A stretch of 64,000 nt of DNA from contig CM050648.1 of assembly GCA_027574665.1 (NCBI GenBank), positions 49,815,200-49,879,199 on the forward strand. Reading direction: 5' to 3'. Each line of letters begins with the position of its first letter. Positions within the stretch are counted from its first letter, which is position 1. Both the position numbers and the translations under genes were made by a program. The notes under the pieces are model-generated. The model searched no databases. It was not told the origin of the DNA and was given only the letters and a program-made list of their open reading frames with translations. This document shows positions 47,616 through 61,500 of this stretch, piece by piece. The DNA is from Rhynochetos jubatus (Eukaryota; Chordata; Aves; Eurypygiformes; Rhynochetidae).

Positions 47616-49307
47616 TGAGACTATACACTGTGTAGGATGGCTGCAGTACACCAGGATTCACACTGTATATAAACCAAACTGAATTTCAGAAAAAAAAATT
47701 ATAGAAAGGGAGAGATGTGCTAACATGGCGAAACGATTTTGTAGAAAACTGCTTTCTTGTTACAGAGATTTCAGTGCTGATTTGGAATGTAACTTAATTA
47801 AAGTCTCCCTGACTGATTATGATCCCAGGCTAATTTTACACTGGCATAATTCCATGAACTTCCATGCAACTGTTGTGAGTGTAACTCAAAGAAAACTCAG
47901 ATTCCGAGCACTCTGAATCACTGGGTCATCGTACAGCTACCTATACACAGCATGTTGTGTATTATCAGTCATTTCCTGTAGAAAATGGGTTACACAGGGA
48001 TCCTCATTCTAGACTAATATGTTCAGCTGCATAATAAACTCCTAAGAATCATGTGCAATCAATCTATCTCTTCATTTTTTTCTTACCTTTCTCATGATGC
48101 AGTCATTAATTCCAAAATCTCTTCCCTACATAAAAGGGAAACGTCTTTTGGGACCCCAGAAAACCCTGAATGTGTTCTCATAAGCTTCCTGTCAGCATTG
48201 TAAACTGTTGTACTAGTGTCCACATGAAAAGGAAGAGCATGGACACAATCAGGGGAACCTACACACGCAGTCACATCTGGGACCCCCTTTAGTTTCATGA
48301 ATGGGTGCGCTTAGTGTACCTGCAGATCTCGTGGGAATATCTTGATTTGCTTTCGCTGTGGTTTCCCCTATGGCATGAAAAAAAGGGAAGGCACAGAGTC
48401 CTGTTCAGCACACAACAGAAGGAGCCAAAATCTCAGAGGTACATGCCAAGGTAACCCCAAGAAATCAAGTCCAGCTGGTATTCACATTTTGGCAAAGCCC
48501 TGTGTTGTTTGGTTAGCATGGCCTAATATTGAGATTATTCCATGTCCCCTCAGAGAAAATCCCAGCTTCAGAAGACGGTGTCTCTGCTGGGGAACAACTC
48601 TGAGCAGCTTGGGAGGGTTTCCAAACTACACGCTCAAGCAGAGAAAAAACCCAGGTCTGATAATTTTTAGGAGACTGTGTATGCAAAACATGTATGTTTG
48701 CTACAAGAGGCTGTTGCCATGACACTATGTTCTGGTGTCTCAAAGTGATTTGAAGACACCTTGGTTTTCCTCAGTTCTCCCCTTACTTTTTCAGTTCCTC
48801 CCCATCCAAGACTGAGTTTAAAAATCACCCAACTAGTAGAAGGAAAAAGAAGAAAAGCATTACCCTCCTATTCCCCTACCAAGATGGTTTAATGCAAGAC
48901 AAACTTTCAAATGTCTTTACTGCACAAGGAAAGTCTTTAGGCTCACTACCAGGAAGGAGCCATTCAGGATGGACGCAAGTAGATAGTTTCAAACATAACC
49001 ATATGGACAACAATTTAAAGCTGGGCCAAGCTACCTGTGAAAAGACAAGACTCCCCAGACATCACTCTCTTTGTTCTTTTCCAGCATACTGTCCCAGTGG
49101 TTGCAAAAAGCATGATTCTGGTTTTCTTTATGGTGAATATTCTACTAAGATGCCTCTCCCTGGTCTTCCCCAGGGCTTTTCCACTGTCTCTGTTAAATTA
49201 ACATCCAGCTGATCAGGTTGCTACTTTTGGGGTGGGAAGGCCAATATTACCTTGTCAGTGCTGCTCCCTAAGTGTCAGCAAATCTGTGGTTTATCGCACC
49301 ACCGTTC
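47616..49307. other. Noncoding stretch
   Basis: Frames of 126 codons (+, 48,342-48,722) and 106 codons (+, 48,892-49,212) are not recognised. No repeat seen. Confidence 0.5.
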
Positions 49308-49328
49308 AAACAGGGAGACTTTGTAAAA
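49308..49328 (+). repeat. 21-bp word repeated from 38,440
   Basis: Exact second copy of the 21-bp word at 38,440-38,460, same orientation, about 10.9 kb away. Confidence 0.6.
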
Positions 49329-52300
49329 AGGCACAGCACATATTTTGCAATTTACTTCCCCACTAGTTCAATTTATTTCCTTTTCTTTTGTGTTTGGAAA
49401 AGGCACTCTTCACATAATCTCCATTCTGACCTGACAGGGAGCTGTAACTGTCTTTGAAGCCCTCTGCAGTTCTCTTTCGACGAAGCGAACGGGAGGTCAC
49501 AGAATTAGCACTGAACATCATTAGTATGTTTTAAACTTATATATTTATGTTGCTTGATAGTGTCATCCCCTATATCATGAAAAATTTTCATTTAATCCCA
49601 GGAGGCAAACAGCTTCCTGCAATGTCAGTTCCCACTGCGATTTCTTCATCAGTGCAAAATTGTGTTTTTATACAGAGGTTTCTCGGTTCAGGAAAAAACA
49701 GCTCTGGGTAACAGCAGGGCCAAGCTTCCTGATTATCCATACCCTTATTGACCATGTAGCATGAAACAACATACTCGGAGCGGAAGCACAGGTTGGATAT
49801 TTTTCAGCACAGTGCAGCAGTTATTTTGTGCAAACACAGCAAGCTTTCTGGTTTACCATTCTCTGATGGAAGTATTCAGAGTGGTGGTGCACTAGAGAGA
49901 GAGGAAATTAATTTAGGTTTTGAATAGAAGTGGATATCAATTATATGTGCTCTTAAAAGAGATTGGTCAAACCTCTTTCTTGGAAGGGAAACTGTAACGA
50001 GACCTGATCAGGTTTTTTTACACTGTTTTTTGCCAATTATGTGGCACTTCAGGGTTTAAAGATTTAAATTCAGCTGACCTATCTCTGCATAAACAAAGGG
50101 GCTATAAACAGGGTGATAAAAATAACTTCTTAGATTTAGTTTTGTCAGATTTTCTTAGCTATATTGGGGACGTTTGACTGTACTGAAGGAGTTTCAGTTT
50201 TAGAGGGAGGCTGGCTGCAATCACGCATTCACTGAGGATGCATGCCTACTACAGACAGCACAACCTGATTCCCAGGGCAAATTCCTTGCTGGAGTTTACA
50301 CAGGATTTAATATTGCTCATGGTGCCTGTGTGCCGTCTCCCTGTTGTTAGTGCATACAGTGGTGTTAGTGCGTACAGAGCATGCAGTGCCCTCTAAATTG
50401 GTACTGTATGGTTGGAAGACAAATGGGCCAATTACACAATCTCCCCAGCTCACAGTGATATACGCTATGGGTAGATAATCACTTTTACATCGGCTATTGT
50501 ATATATAGACGCGGCACAACATTTTAGATACAATTTTTAGAACCACGTGTGGCATAATAATACTAGAAACTGCAGTGAAGGGAAACGAAAGATTTTTGCA
50601 CCCAGAGCTTTCTGTGCACCCCTGCCCACACCAGTGCTTGCAATGACATCAAGTGTAACACCGAGCTGCACTTGCTGTGGTTGTGTTTCAGCCATGGGTA
50701 CAGTATTATGTCAAAATGCCTATTTTTGCCATCATTTATTATTTGTACAGTGACCAACACGTGCTGTGATAGAATTTGGCACAGTGACAGGCTCATTGCA
50801 AAAAGCATAAAAGCACATACTCAAGTCACACCATGAAGCCTGAGACAATCTTAGGTGCTCACAATATTGCTTAAGTTCAAAGGAGCGTAGACCACTTTGG
50901 GCCAACCAGACCTTGTCTAGTTATCTTTAGGGAGAGTAAATAGATGCTCCCAATTGTTTTTTTCTTTTTTGAAAATTTAGGAACCACAGCAGAGAGCTTG
51001 AATATGACCCAATGCCTGTTCCCCAAGAAACGTGCGAACTAGCATAAGAGTACATATAAGGATACAGTAGCGAACAGCAGTAAGGAGTAGATCGATGACA
51101 AAACAGAGGAAAACTTTTTGCTCCCAGACCCAGCAGCACTCTTTCCAGAAGAGGAAGGCTTGCTTGTTCATGACTCCGGGAGGCAGAGTTCAGTCAGGGC
51201 TATGAGCTAAGAACCATCCCTGTTTTCAGGGATCCTAGAGTCCATGAGAAAAGTTACTCTGTAACTGGTGTCTGGCAAACCTGTTTCAATCGAAACATAA
51301 CTTGAGATGACCAAAATTTCACCAGCATTTGGATTTATGTTGGGGCAGGAGACAACTGAGAATTCTAGCAACACAATGAATGTTTGGTTCAATCTTTCTC
51401 AATGAGATACTTTTCATGAAAAAAAGTATTGCGCTACCCATCTGCAGTTATTATTACAAGAACTTGTGGTTTGATTTGTCTTTTTGAAAGCAAACCATTT
51501 TCATTTGAAAGCAATTTTGAAACTGGAAGGCTGTTCTGAGGTGTAGAAAAATCAAATATCAACAATTTGCAATCTTCATGAAAAAGAAATTTCTACTCTT
51601 TCACAGTCCTTTCCTTTTTTCTTCCAATATAACACATATGCTTCCTCTTTATAACACAAAAACATTAAACAACATGAATCTTGGGACACAAAACCCACAA
51701 AACCCAACAAACAAAACCAAAGTAACAATCTCTGTTAAAACCAAACTCCTCATTTACAGTTCTGTTCTTTGGGAGAAGTGGAGAGGGAGTGAATCACGTT
51801 TGACAGTCATTGCTCACTTTGTTTACAGTACTCCTGGGAAGTACTATATTGACACACTCAGGTGATGAGGGCAAACAAGAAAGTTAGTAAAGAAAGTAGC
51901 AGGGGAAGGAGGAAAATATAAGAATAAGCAGCAAGAGCTAGCTTTGAGACCAAAGGGATGCTAATAGAAGGACAATGTACCTTGAGTCGTGGCCAAAGAG
52001 ATTTTACCAGGGAAATATTAGAGAAACGCTTTGCAGATATCCAGATGACCAAACCTGAGGAGGTGTGAATAGTCATAGTATGAGATGCTTAAACCATGTG
52101 CAAGTAATACAGCTTCCCTGAGGCCATGCTGAGAACAGGGTTTGGCAGAATATATATGTCTAGGGAAAAGAGCTCTGCAACCCACTTTGCTCTCTGGCTG
52201 CCAGGACCATAGTGGCAATGGAAGCTGTTTGGGATCTTGCAGCTACTCTGCCAGCTAAGGATGAGCTCCAGCCTCCGCTGCACAACAGTTCTGAAATGGG

Positions 52301-55300
52301 GCAAGAAAACCTACACGAAGCCTTGTCCTTCATCAGGTCAGACCCCGTTTATTGCTGCGCGAATGCATTGGCATTTTGCATTGGCAACTGGCAGTGTAGG
52401 TGTAGCTGTGGTATACCTGAACAAGCTTCAGAAGGCGATTTTTGTGATGCGTGCAGAGAAAATTTCAGGTGTAGAGTACTGTCCCTTCAGCCTGCTTTCA
52501 TTTTCGCAGCCACCTAAAGAGTCAGCCCCGTCTGCACAGCAACTTTCCCGAAATTACCAGGGCAAAGACCTTCCCAAATAAAATAAGTCCCATGTCAGCT
52601 GTTCTGGTTCAGTATAGAAACCTAAAAATACTCATACTCACAGTCCTAAATGTACAAAATCAGAGAAATATTGGAATGAAGGTATACAGTGTAAACCACA
52701 AACACATTTTCTCATGCCTGCTTTATGTTGTCCACAGGGCAAGACCATTTGTTCCGCATTATAGAGGCAGTAACTGCGCTTTTGAAAAAACACATTATCC
52801 CGTATCCCATATCCAATTAAAAATATGTGCTGTACATGCCTATTTGCCACTGACAATGTCTTCCAACAGCTGGCTGAGATAGGGTGAGTGTCTTGATTAT
52901 GAAGGGCTGAAGAGGAGGGTGGAAGTTTCTATCTGATTTGAGAGCATCTGAAAGTGAAAAGAGGTAAGCCTGTAACAGACTCGCTGGCCAGGCTACGTGA
53001 TCAGTGCCTGACCACCACAACCTTGTTTGGGCATTTTGAGCTGAGGCTTGTTAGACAGCTAGCTACAGTAGGCAATGCAGAGTAAAAGAAATGGTGGTGG
53101 GGAGGAAAGCTTGAAGCTGGGAATAGAAGGGGAAGCAAAAAGAAAAGGACTTTCTTCTTAACAAACTGGAAATCTGCAAGGATGAAGGACCGACCTGGCA
53201 ATGGCTGTAAAGTTGAGGAGTTCCCATTTCAGGGACGTGATCTTGTTGTGCCCAGCCTTTTACACCACATGTTTGCTGTAGCTTAGGGGCATGTCACACA
53301 CTTGTGAGAACTTTACCAGAGTGTTGATGCAATATTGTGTCAGTAACCGAGTGATTTGTTTTTCCTCTGGACATTGATTGAAGAAATTCTTATTACATTT
53401 TATAGCTTGTTTGGCCTTGGTATGGGAGTCAGGACATAAATTGGACCGTAAATTGGCCTATGTCAAAATCTACATTGAAATGACATCAAATACATGTCAT
53501 CATGCTGGTATTTCAGCTAACAGCAGGAACCTGACACTCCTTGTCAACTTGATCAAACACTAGACCCCCTCACATCTTTGCCATGTGGCACACCTTAACA
53601 GTTACAGTGAAGGCTGTGGAAGTATCTCTTGTGATGATACTGGAGAATGCTGCAATAGGAAAATAAATTGTGTTTGTGGACCAAATTGATTTGCTTCGAC
53701 TTATAGCAAAGTAACAATCTCCACTGTGAGCATTGCAGGTATATGCATATAAATAAAAATTGACACCAAAAAAATATATAGATACACTGAGAGGAAAAGA
53801 GAGCATACATAACTGAGATATATTTATCCCACAAGCAAAGCGAGACTTGATAATTCATGAGTGGCAAAGATGCAGTTGAGTTATGGAGATCTTTCCTCTG
53901 GAGTAGAATAAATATAGCATCTCGATTCAGCCCATTATATAGCGTGATTAATAGAAGTGAATGTTTTCAATAGGTTGGTTTTATTTTGAAATATTTAGAG
54001 GCTATATTCTGTTCTTAATTTGCAAACTATCAAAAATCCTCATGCTGATACGGATTAAAAAAGCTACTTTTTGGTAATAACATTTGGGGAGGGGGCAAAT
54101 TTCTATTTACGACTCTGCAAAGAGAAATCAAAGCTCTTTTTGTTAGAAACTGGAGTTTAGCTAATTGTAAGTTAGTGGCTCAACCTTTGTCAGAAAGCTA
54201 TAACGTAGCTTAGTGCAAGATGAAATCTACAGCACAGTGCAAGACACCTTTTTGGCTAGTTAATTTTCAGATGAGCAGCTACACCACATTTGGGGTCAGT
54301 CAACATTTGACCATCACCTCCACCACCACTGGCCAATTCCCACCCATTTCGCTCTGCATTCAGCATCATCTTAAGACCTAAACTGGTCACCCCTCTGTTG
54401 CTAAAGACTAGGAACACTGCAGGCAGGAATGCGGCACCGCCACGGCTGCAGCATTTTGCAACGTGGTGTTACTACAACAGGCTTCTCTACCATGGCTTTC
54501 ACGGCCCTTATGTACTGTCATCCATGGAGACAGACAGTGGCCAAATGTGGAGTACCAAGCCTGGAAGGTGGCCTGGTGTTATTTTATGACTCTCACTCTA
54601 AGTCAGTATCTCTTTCTAGCTTAGATTTCAGCTGTTACATACCATGTAAATGTCAGCACTACTAGCTACTTGCTTATAACTGCAATAGAAAGCTCTCGGG
54701 ACTTTGCCTGTTCAACAGTCCTAAATCATAAGACGTTCTTGTGGGCCAATATACATCTACCTCACAAAACTGCCAAAACCTTAGTTTTTCCATTGCCAAC
54801 ACCAACAATGCCCTGAGGTTCTTTTAGTATAAAAGTGGTAACATACAGAAAACTGAAAATGTTGAGACAGCATCGAGGAGTAACTTTATTAACTCAAGAG
54901 AGTTGTATGACTGTCAAAAAGAGAAAAGCGCCAGACCTACAAAAATCCATATGGAATTAAAAAACAGACGGATAATGGCATGCACTGCAGAACTTGTTTC
55001 TATTCACTTAGTTCATTAGAAAAGCTCGCTTCTAATTGAAGTCCATCAGAACATGGAAGAACATCCCAGAACTTTCCTTGACAGAGAACTGGACCTTATC
55101 TATAGGTCTGAGAAGGTGCAGTGAATGCACATACAAGGCTGCAATATGCCACACAGTACACTGCTGAAAGGGGAAATGTGATATTTATGCTCCTGGAAGT
55201 TGTGTGTGACACCTCAGGAGTGAGGGACTAATTTGTCAGCTCTTTGACAAGTCAGAAGGAATTCCAGAGCAGAGCAGCACCTTGAATCCACTGTAAATCC

Positions 55301-58117
55301 TCCACCTTGTTATCATTCAGCGATCTGCAGGGTGGTAACACAAGAGATGCTATCTTTGTTTTACTGTTTGCACAGCTGTAGGAATTATGTCCGTGCCCAC
55401 AAACCTAGCTCTATTTAAGGGTCTTCAGGGCTGCTATTCCAAAACCAAGCTCAGGGCAGGAACGCTGAAGCACAAAACGCTTCCAGGAAAAAGTGCCCCC
55501 TGCAAACTGTTAATGAGAGCTTCTTGTAGAAATCTGCTCCTTGTTCTTCGGTGATAACTGATCTAAAATCTTTGCTCTAAGATGGACATTTTGACAAACA
55601 ACCCCAGATTTTTTTGTGCCTGGCTCCCCTGCTGTGTTCCCCTCCTCTCCCTTCCTAAGCCTATTTTAAATTATTTTTGATATGTGTGTTGCTCTACAGG
55701 GCTAATCTTTTGCTGTTTAAACAGAAACAGGATCATGTAGGTAGAACTATCCAGCTTTTTCCACATCATGTCCTATTATTCTTTTGCACCTGTAACAGAG
55801 AAATATATTGAAACCCCATTAATTCTGACAACTTTTCACTGAAAAATGGAGAAAGAGACAGGCAAAACACTGGAAGAATTTTTTTCAAACTTATAAAGAC
55901 CACTGCCCAAACCACCAAACAAAAAAAAAGAAAGTCTTTATTTAATGTTTCCTTAAATTATCTATGGCTCAAATATTAGTAACCCAGGACAGCATTTCAT
56001 CACAAGATTCACTGCAAGGGTGCGTCTGATTTCTGTTCAAGACACTGAGACTTAAGTACTTGCAGAACACTGAGTAAAGGCTTGAGTATGTTCCTTTACT
56101 AAGGTTTTGAAACTTAGCCTGTGTCCTTTTCTCTAATGAAAGCTTGTCCTAAGCCAGGGAGTACAGACAAATGAACGAGTGAGCAGATTTTCTAGATCCA
56201 CGGTGTCCACAGCAAAGAGAAGTGTTGTCATCAAGCTGGCTCTGGATACCTGGATCTGATCCACGCTGCCCCAGCCCACCTTAGAGCTGCCAGGAACCTT
56301 ATGCTGAATGGACATCACCATCTTCCCAAGTTACTTTGTCAATGCCCCGTGTCTCCCTCTGCACCAGTTGATGGGTGATACTGCAAGCAGAAAGTTAGAC
56401 TGACCTGAAGCAATTCTGCAAGGACCTTGGGTACATTCTCTAATCTAGGGACTATCACTCAGCTACCATGAATAAATAGGATTTGCAGCATAGTCTGATT
56501 CTCACCATCATAGCAAAACACTTTGGTATCAAAAGGTTGGCATGAAGACCTATAAGGCATTGCAGTGATTCTGATGATTTCTCTGCAGGAAACAAATTTC
56601 TATTAAGAACCACTAAAATTATAAGGCTGGTAAATGGCCAGCACTTCACTTTGTAAAATTCCACGTTGAGTTCTTTGTAAATCTGTCAAGCTGTAACATT
56701 GTAGATCAAAATTTTCCATGGTAGCTGCCTGCTTCCAGTGAACTATTAGGGGGAACATTTCTAGCAGAAATTAGCCATTTTCCGAATTATGCTTAAGCAA
56801 AATACACATTCCAATTGACAGGAATTTATTTTAGTTTGAATATAGTGTTCCCATTTGCTGGGAGGGAAGGAGAAAGCTAGTGGGAAAAAATTTTGCCTCA
56901 CCAGGTAATTCAAAACTACATCATGTGCAAGCACCCACTTGTGGTAGTGGAAAAAAAGGTTGGACAGGCTCCCATATCCTAATTTTTTACTGCACAGTTT
57001 TACAAGTTTAATAACATGCTTTAAGCACAATTTTTGGCAGATCATAGATCTTTTGACTGATCTTGGTGGTTGCTCAAAAGCAGAGTCAGAGCTCAGAGAA
57101 CTTCCCATTTCCCTTCCTTTACCAAAATCACATTCCATAGGTTTACCTTGTTGGAAAGCAGAGGCCATGTTGGGGGCGTTCGTATGCTCGAAGCCTGGGT
57201 TAATGTGACATCATGGCGATGACATAAATTAGCAAGCTCGGTGATGGCTTCCAACAGAGAACAGCTTTTCCCAGTCTGGAGAGAGTGGGATTCTTCAGAA
57301 ATTGAAATGCACTGAAGATTATTCCCAAGCTCTCCAGAACACAATAAGCTCTTGGATAAATTTTATAACCGTCCCAGGGACTATAGCAATGGATTCTATC
57401 GCTTAGCCTTAAAATGCAGCAATGAGATTAGCATTCAGTGTTAAACCCCACCCAAACTTTTGAAGGACTTCTCCACCAAAACTGCTGTTCTGGTGAACCA
57501 GGGTCAGTGTCACAGCTGCTTCTTCCCTGTGTGTGCTTCCAGTGCCATTCTGCAACCTGAGCTCTCTGTAGGGAGGAGACCCTGAGCAAATGGCACAGGG
57601 GCATTGACTTCCACATCTCCTTTTCCAGAGCATTTGCTAATGAGACCATGATACAGTGTTCAGAGACTCAGGTGCATGGTTCTTAAGGTCCACCACAATT
57701 CCATTCGTTCAGTATGGCAGAAATGATGTAGTGGTTCATATGAATGTTCATCTCCAAACGAGAGATGTTATCTATTCCTTTGTTCTTTAATCTGCCTATT
57801 AAAGCCTCTCACACACAAACACGCATCACTCAGGTCTTTACAAATGCCGTGTCCTTGGTGATCCATGTTGGATGAACCAAAGAAGAGTTTCAGTGAAACT
57901 CACAGAAACAAAGACATTTGGACCAAAGGATGAAAAGAAATACGTAACACCTAGCTTTTCCCACAGGGACATCACAGCAGCAGGCAGTCTCATTTACCAT
58001 ACACACTGTCATTTTGGGACATAAAGCAGGGACTTAAGGATGGTATCTGGGCATTTACTGTGAGTATCCTCAGTTTTGTCAGGTTAAAGCTGGAACCAGT
58101 GCATTAGCTGAAGGGAT
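49329..58117. other. Long noncoding stretch, no gene recognised
   Basis: The largest featureless block. An 18-bp tandem pair (GTTAGTGCATACAGTGGT, then a diverged copy) lies at 50,346-50,381. An A/C-rich patch lies at 51,657-51,720. Longer chance frames are 101-114 codons at 52,212-52,581 (+) and 135 codons at 56,761-57,168 (-). None is recognised, and I see no mobile element. Confidence 0.5.
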
Positions 58118-58138
58118 TGTGTGTGTGTGTGTGTGTGT
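58118..58138. repeat. (GT)n microsatellite
   Basis: About ten GT units in a row, then ATGTGG. Confidence 0.9.
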
Positions 58139-58378
58139 ATGTGGTTTAATACACATTTAATATAGCTCCTGGGAAAGCTAATGGAGGTTGCCTTGGGGAG
58201 TTGAGCAACCTCCCAGTGCGCTCTGCATAAATCTTCTTTAGCTGCAGGTGAACAAAAAGTTATGTTAAGTGCAAAAGTGAAGGTAACAGCTGCTGAATAC
58301 CTTTTGCTGGCCTGCAGAGAATTGGTACTGCATGTTACCAGCTGATTGGTGATTTCTTAACCTCTTCTAACCTGTAAA

Positions 58379-58441
58379 AATAAGAGGAAAACTTGAAGCT
58401 TTGGGAGAAAAATTTCTCTCCTAGTAGATTTTTCTCTTATT
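58379..58441. repeat. Nested stem-loop candidate
   Basis: AATAAGAGGAAAA (58,379-58,391) pairs with TTTTTCTCTTATT (58,429-58,441) at 12 of 13 positions. Inside, GGGAGAAA and TTTCTCTCC pair almost completely. The span is 63 bases. The polypurine/polypyrimidine character makes chance pairing more likely. Confidence 0.6.
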
Positions 58442-58546
58442 CACCAAGGACAGTAGGTTAAAAAAATAATTTGGAAAGAAATTCAGCTAGAAAATGGCCA
58501 GGACACCACAAATGCGGTTTTATAAGACTCTTTCTTCTTACTTTCC

Positions 58547-58563
58547 TTTTTTTTTTTTTTTTT
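58547..58563. repeat. Poly-T run of 17
   Basis: An uninterrupted T17 run. No retroposed gene body is recognised on the - strand beside it. Confidence 0.85.
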
Positions 58564-61500
58564 ACCTTGAAGAAGATAACTCGGTTTTATACTTTACTGT
58601 CTTATTAACAGAATGCATTTTGGAAGTCTGCCACTGTTAACAGTATCAGAAGGATTTAGGACTGCTGAAATACACTTGAAGATTTAATTCTGCTGACTTC
58701 AGCTCTGATCCAAAGTAAAAACTGTAACCATAGATTAAATGTTTAGCACCAGATATTGCAATTGCTGCTTCTCATCGTAAATCCTTGTGTCTATTGCTGT
58801 TTCAGACAGCTCTCTGCGGGCCTTTGGCAGTGTATGCAGCACAATGCTCCTGTTGTATCAGGTCCTTCACCAGGGGCCAATTCTTAAAAGTCCTCTCTCC
58901 ATTCTTCCTCATAAAACTCCCAGTTGCCCAAGCGAGAACCTTGAGACGCAGCGATGGAAGGCTGCCCTGCGGACATAATTCCCACACGACGCTGTGAAAA
59001 CTAGGTTGGCTGCCTGTGTTTTGTAATACCTGATCTTTGTTTTTTCCAAAAGGGTATTCCAAGGGTGGGGAGGAAAGGGCCTTTTCAGACTTTATTAATC
59101 TCTTAGGAGAGCCAACTAATAAAAGCAAATAATCAATACAAAATTAGATTGTCATGATGAAAATTAACTAATGTGGTCATTCATACACTAGAATATCTGG
59201 TTAAAAGTTTAAGGACTACCTCCCTCTCTTAGTTATAATTTTATAGGTCTCTGTAGACTCCTTTTTCGGACTTCAGGAGCCATTGACATTTTAATCTTTT
59301 TAATGCGGTCATCTGATTTACACGTGGGGTTCACTTTTTCATAGTGAGTAGCTCTCCACTCATTGCTTATTGCACTCAAATAAAGTTATAATAAGAATAC
59401 ATCTCAATAGTCCCTGGTCCAAAACTGGTGCCTGTCTTCCCTGACCTTGGGTAGATTTATGGTATTGTAAATCTCAGCACACAAGCTCTAATTTTTTTTC
59501 TACTAAAATTTTAATGTCAAGGGTATAACCCAAAATATTTTCAAGGCATCTCATAGTTCCAATCATACTGACATGTGAGAAGATGCTGGCACCCTTATTC
59601 TTCTAATGAGAAAAAAAAAAAAAAAGGAAGAAGAAAAAATGTAAAACCAAGGCTAACAATATGGCACAGACTAGAAGGAAAAAAAACAAACCCAAACCTC
59701 TGGTGTTCCCACAACAGCACAGAGATCATGGAGTAGAGATTGGGATGAAAGGCATTGAGGTGTAAGCCTTTGTCTGCAATCCTAGGTGGTGGCCTGATGT
59801 TGAAATTTTTATGCCTTCAGGAAGAGGAAAAAGCAAAAATAAGAGGAAAAATTTTAGGTCAGAATGCTGAGTGGAAGGTCAGTGGCACTACCCCAGCTCA
59901 GCTAACCCAAAAATGAAGTAAAAATTATTCACTCAGCTAGATGGTATCTATATTTCACTTACACACTCTGGGACTGTATTATCTGTCTTATATAATCTCT
60001 TGGTAGTTGGGAAGGGGCAACTCAGAATCTGACAAATTTTATTTAAATACATTTTAATTTTAATTTGGGCTTTTGGAACTTTGTCACGATGGTGTGTGGA
60101 TAACCTGCTGCTGGATTCCCCATCCTTCTTGCACACGCACGTTTTCAGTTAGGTTTTTCAAGCGGTTGCTTGTAGCCTTCTCATACTTCATCAGCTGTAT
60201 TTTTAGAATTACGTAAGACCTGTATAGAACAAGAATATCAGTCTTGTTTGGTAGGCCGTGTTAGTCCCAAAGCATGCAGACAAAAGAGACCATGCAGTGA
60301 TGCACTCAGCACAGCTCCAGTGCAGGAGGCAATTGTTTCCTTTGTTCCTTTCCCATGTGAGCAAACTAGTCTTTTATTAATTCTCTACCCTATCCCCATT
60401 TAGTTTTATAGAGAGTGCCAGGGAGAAGCTGGGAATATAATGCTTTCCTCTCTTTTTTTGCTACAGGTCATATAAAATGGATATTGCATTCAGTGCAGAT
60501 GAGGCAACATTGTCATTCATCAGTTCCCCAAATTGGCTGCTTGGCAGACAGAATTATTTAAGTAAAACTGAAGTAATTTTCAAAATTGAAACTTAAGCTC
60601 TTTAGTGACATAAGCCAAGAGCAGTTTTTCTTGGACCCCCAACACTTCCTTGGCTCGCATTCGCAGTTCAGCTATTTTCATTCCCGTCAATTAGTTCAAT
60701 CTCCATGGATGTGAGGAAGGGCTAGAGCAGCGCAGTTTCTTTTGATGCAATTTCATGTTTACATATGGAGCATCTGTTACTCCAGGAGTCTTGCCGTCAC
60801 TTCCATTATATGGAGAGTATTGACAGTGATAGGAACTCAGGACCTGATGGGCCATTTTCTTCTGAGCTTCACACAGAAGTGCCTTGGCAGAAAGCCGTGT
60901 GCAAGGGAATATCCCTCCAAACAAAGGAAACACGCTGTGGCAAAGCCCTGCAAAGGGGCCCAGGGAAGAAAAAGTGTATAGGAGTGTGCCCCCTTCCTCC
61001 CCTGCTCCAATCCTCCTGAGCATCTGGGTATTTGACACCTTCAGTGCTAACACTGGCACAGGGTTTCTTGATGCCAAGCTTGGGGTACTCCGGCTGGTCC
61101 ACTTGAAAATAAAAGGCTCAAGGAAGGGGCCTTGCCTTTAACAAACTCTTGCTATCAGGCCACATTTTCTTTGGGATAGGGGGAGCTATAAAAGGTTTTT
61201 CTTCAGTATTTCTTTTGAGACAGCAGGTATTCCACTTGTATTGATGCGCCAGAGGCTATCATTACCAACAACTCAGGTAAACATCTTCAGCCAATTATTA
61301 ACCTGTGAGAGAAAGATAACATTTTCTCCTTTTCTTGGTACCTTTTATTTGTCCTTAATACTTTCCAGGGAAATATCTGAGAGCTCTTGTTTTTCATCTT
61401 ATAATTTGGTCAGGAGGATAGGTTAAGAGTCTAAGATTGCTGCCCCAAATCCCAGCACTTGGTTAAGTGTGATTTAAGTGGCAATTAAAATGTTATGCTA

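Noticed and set aside
60256..60274. GGCCGTGTTAGTCCCAAAG as part of a sauropsid SINE
   Set aside because: The resemblance covers fewer than 20 bases and cannot be extended.
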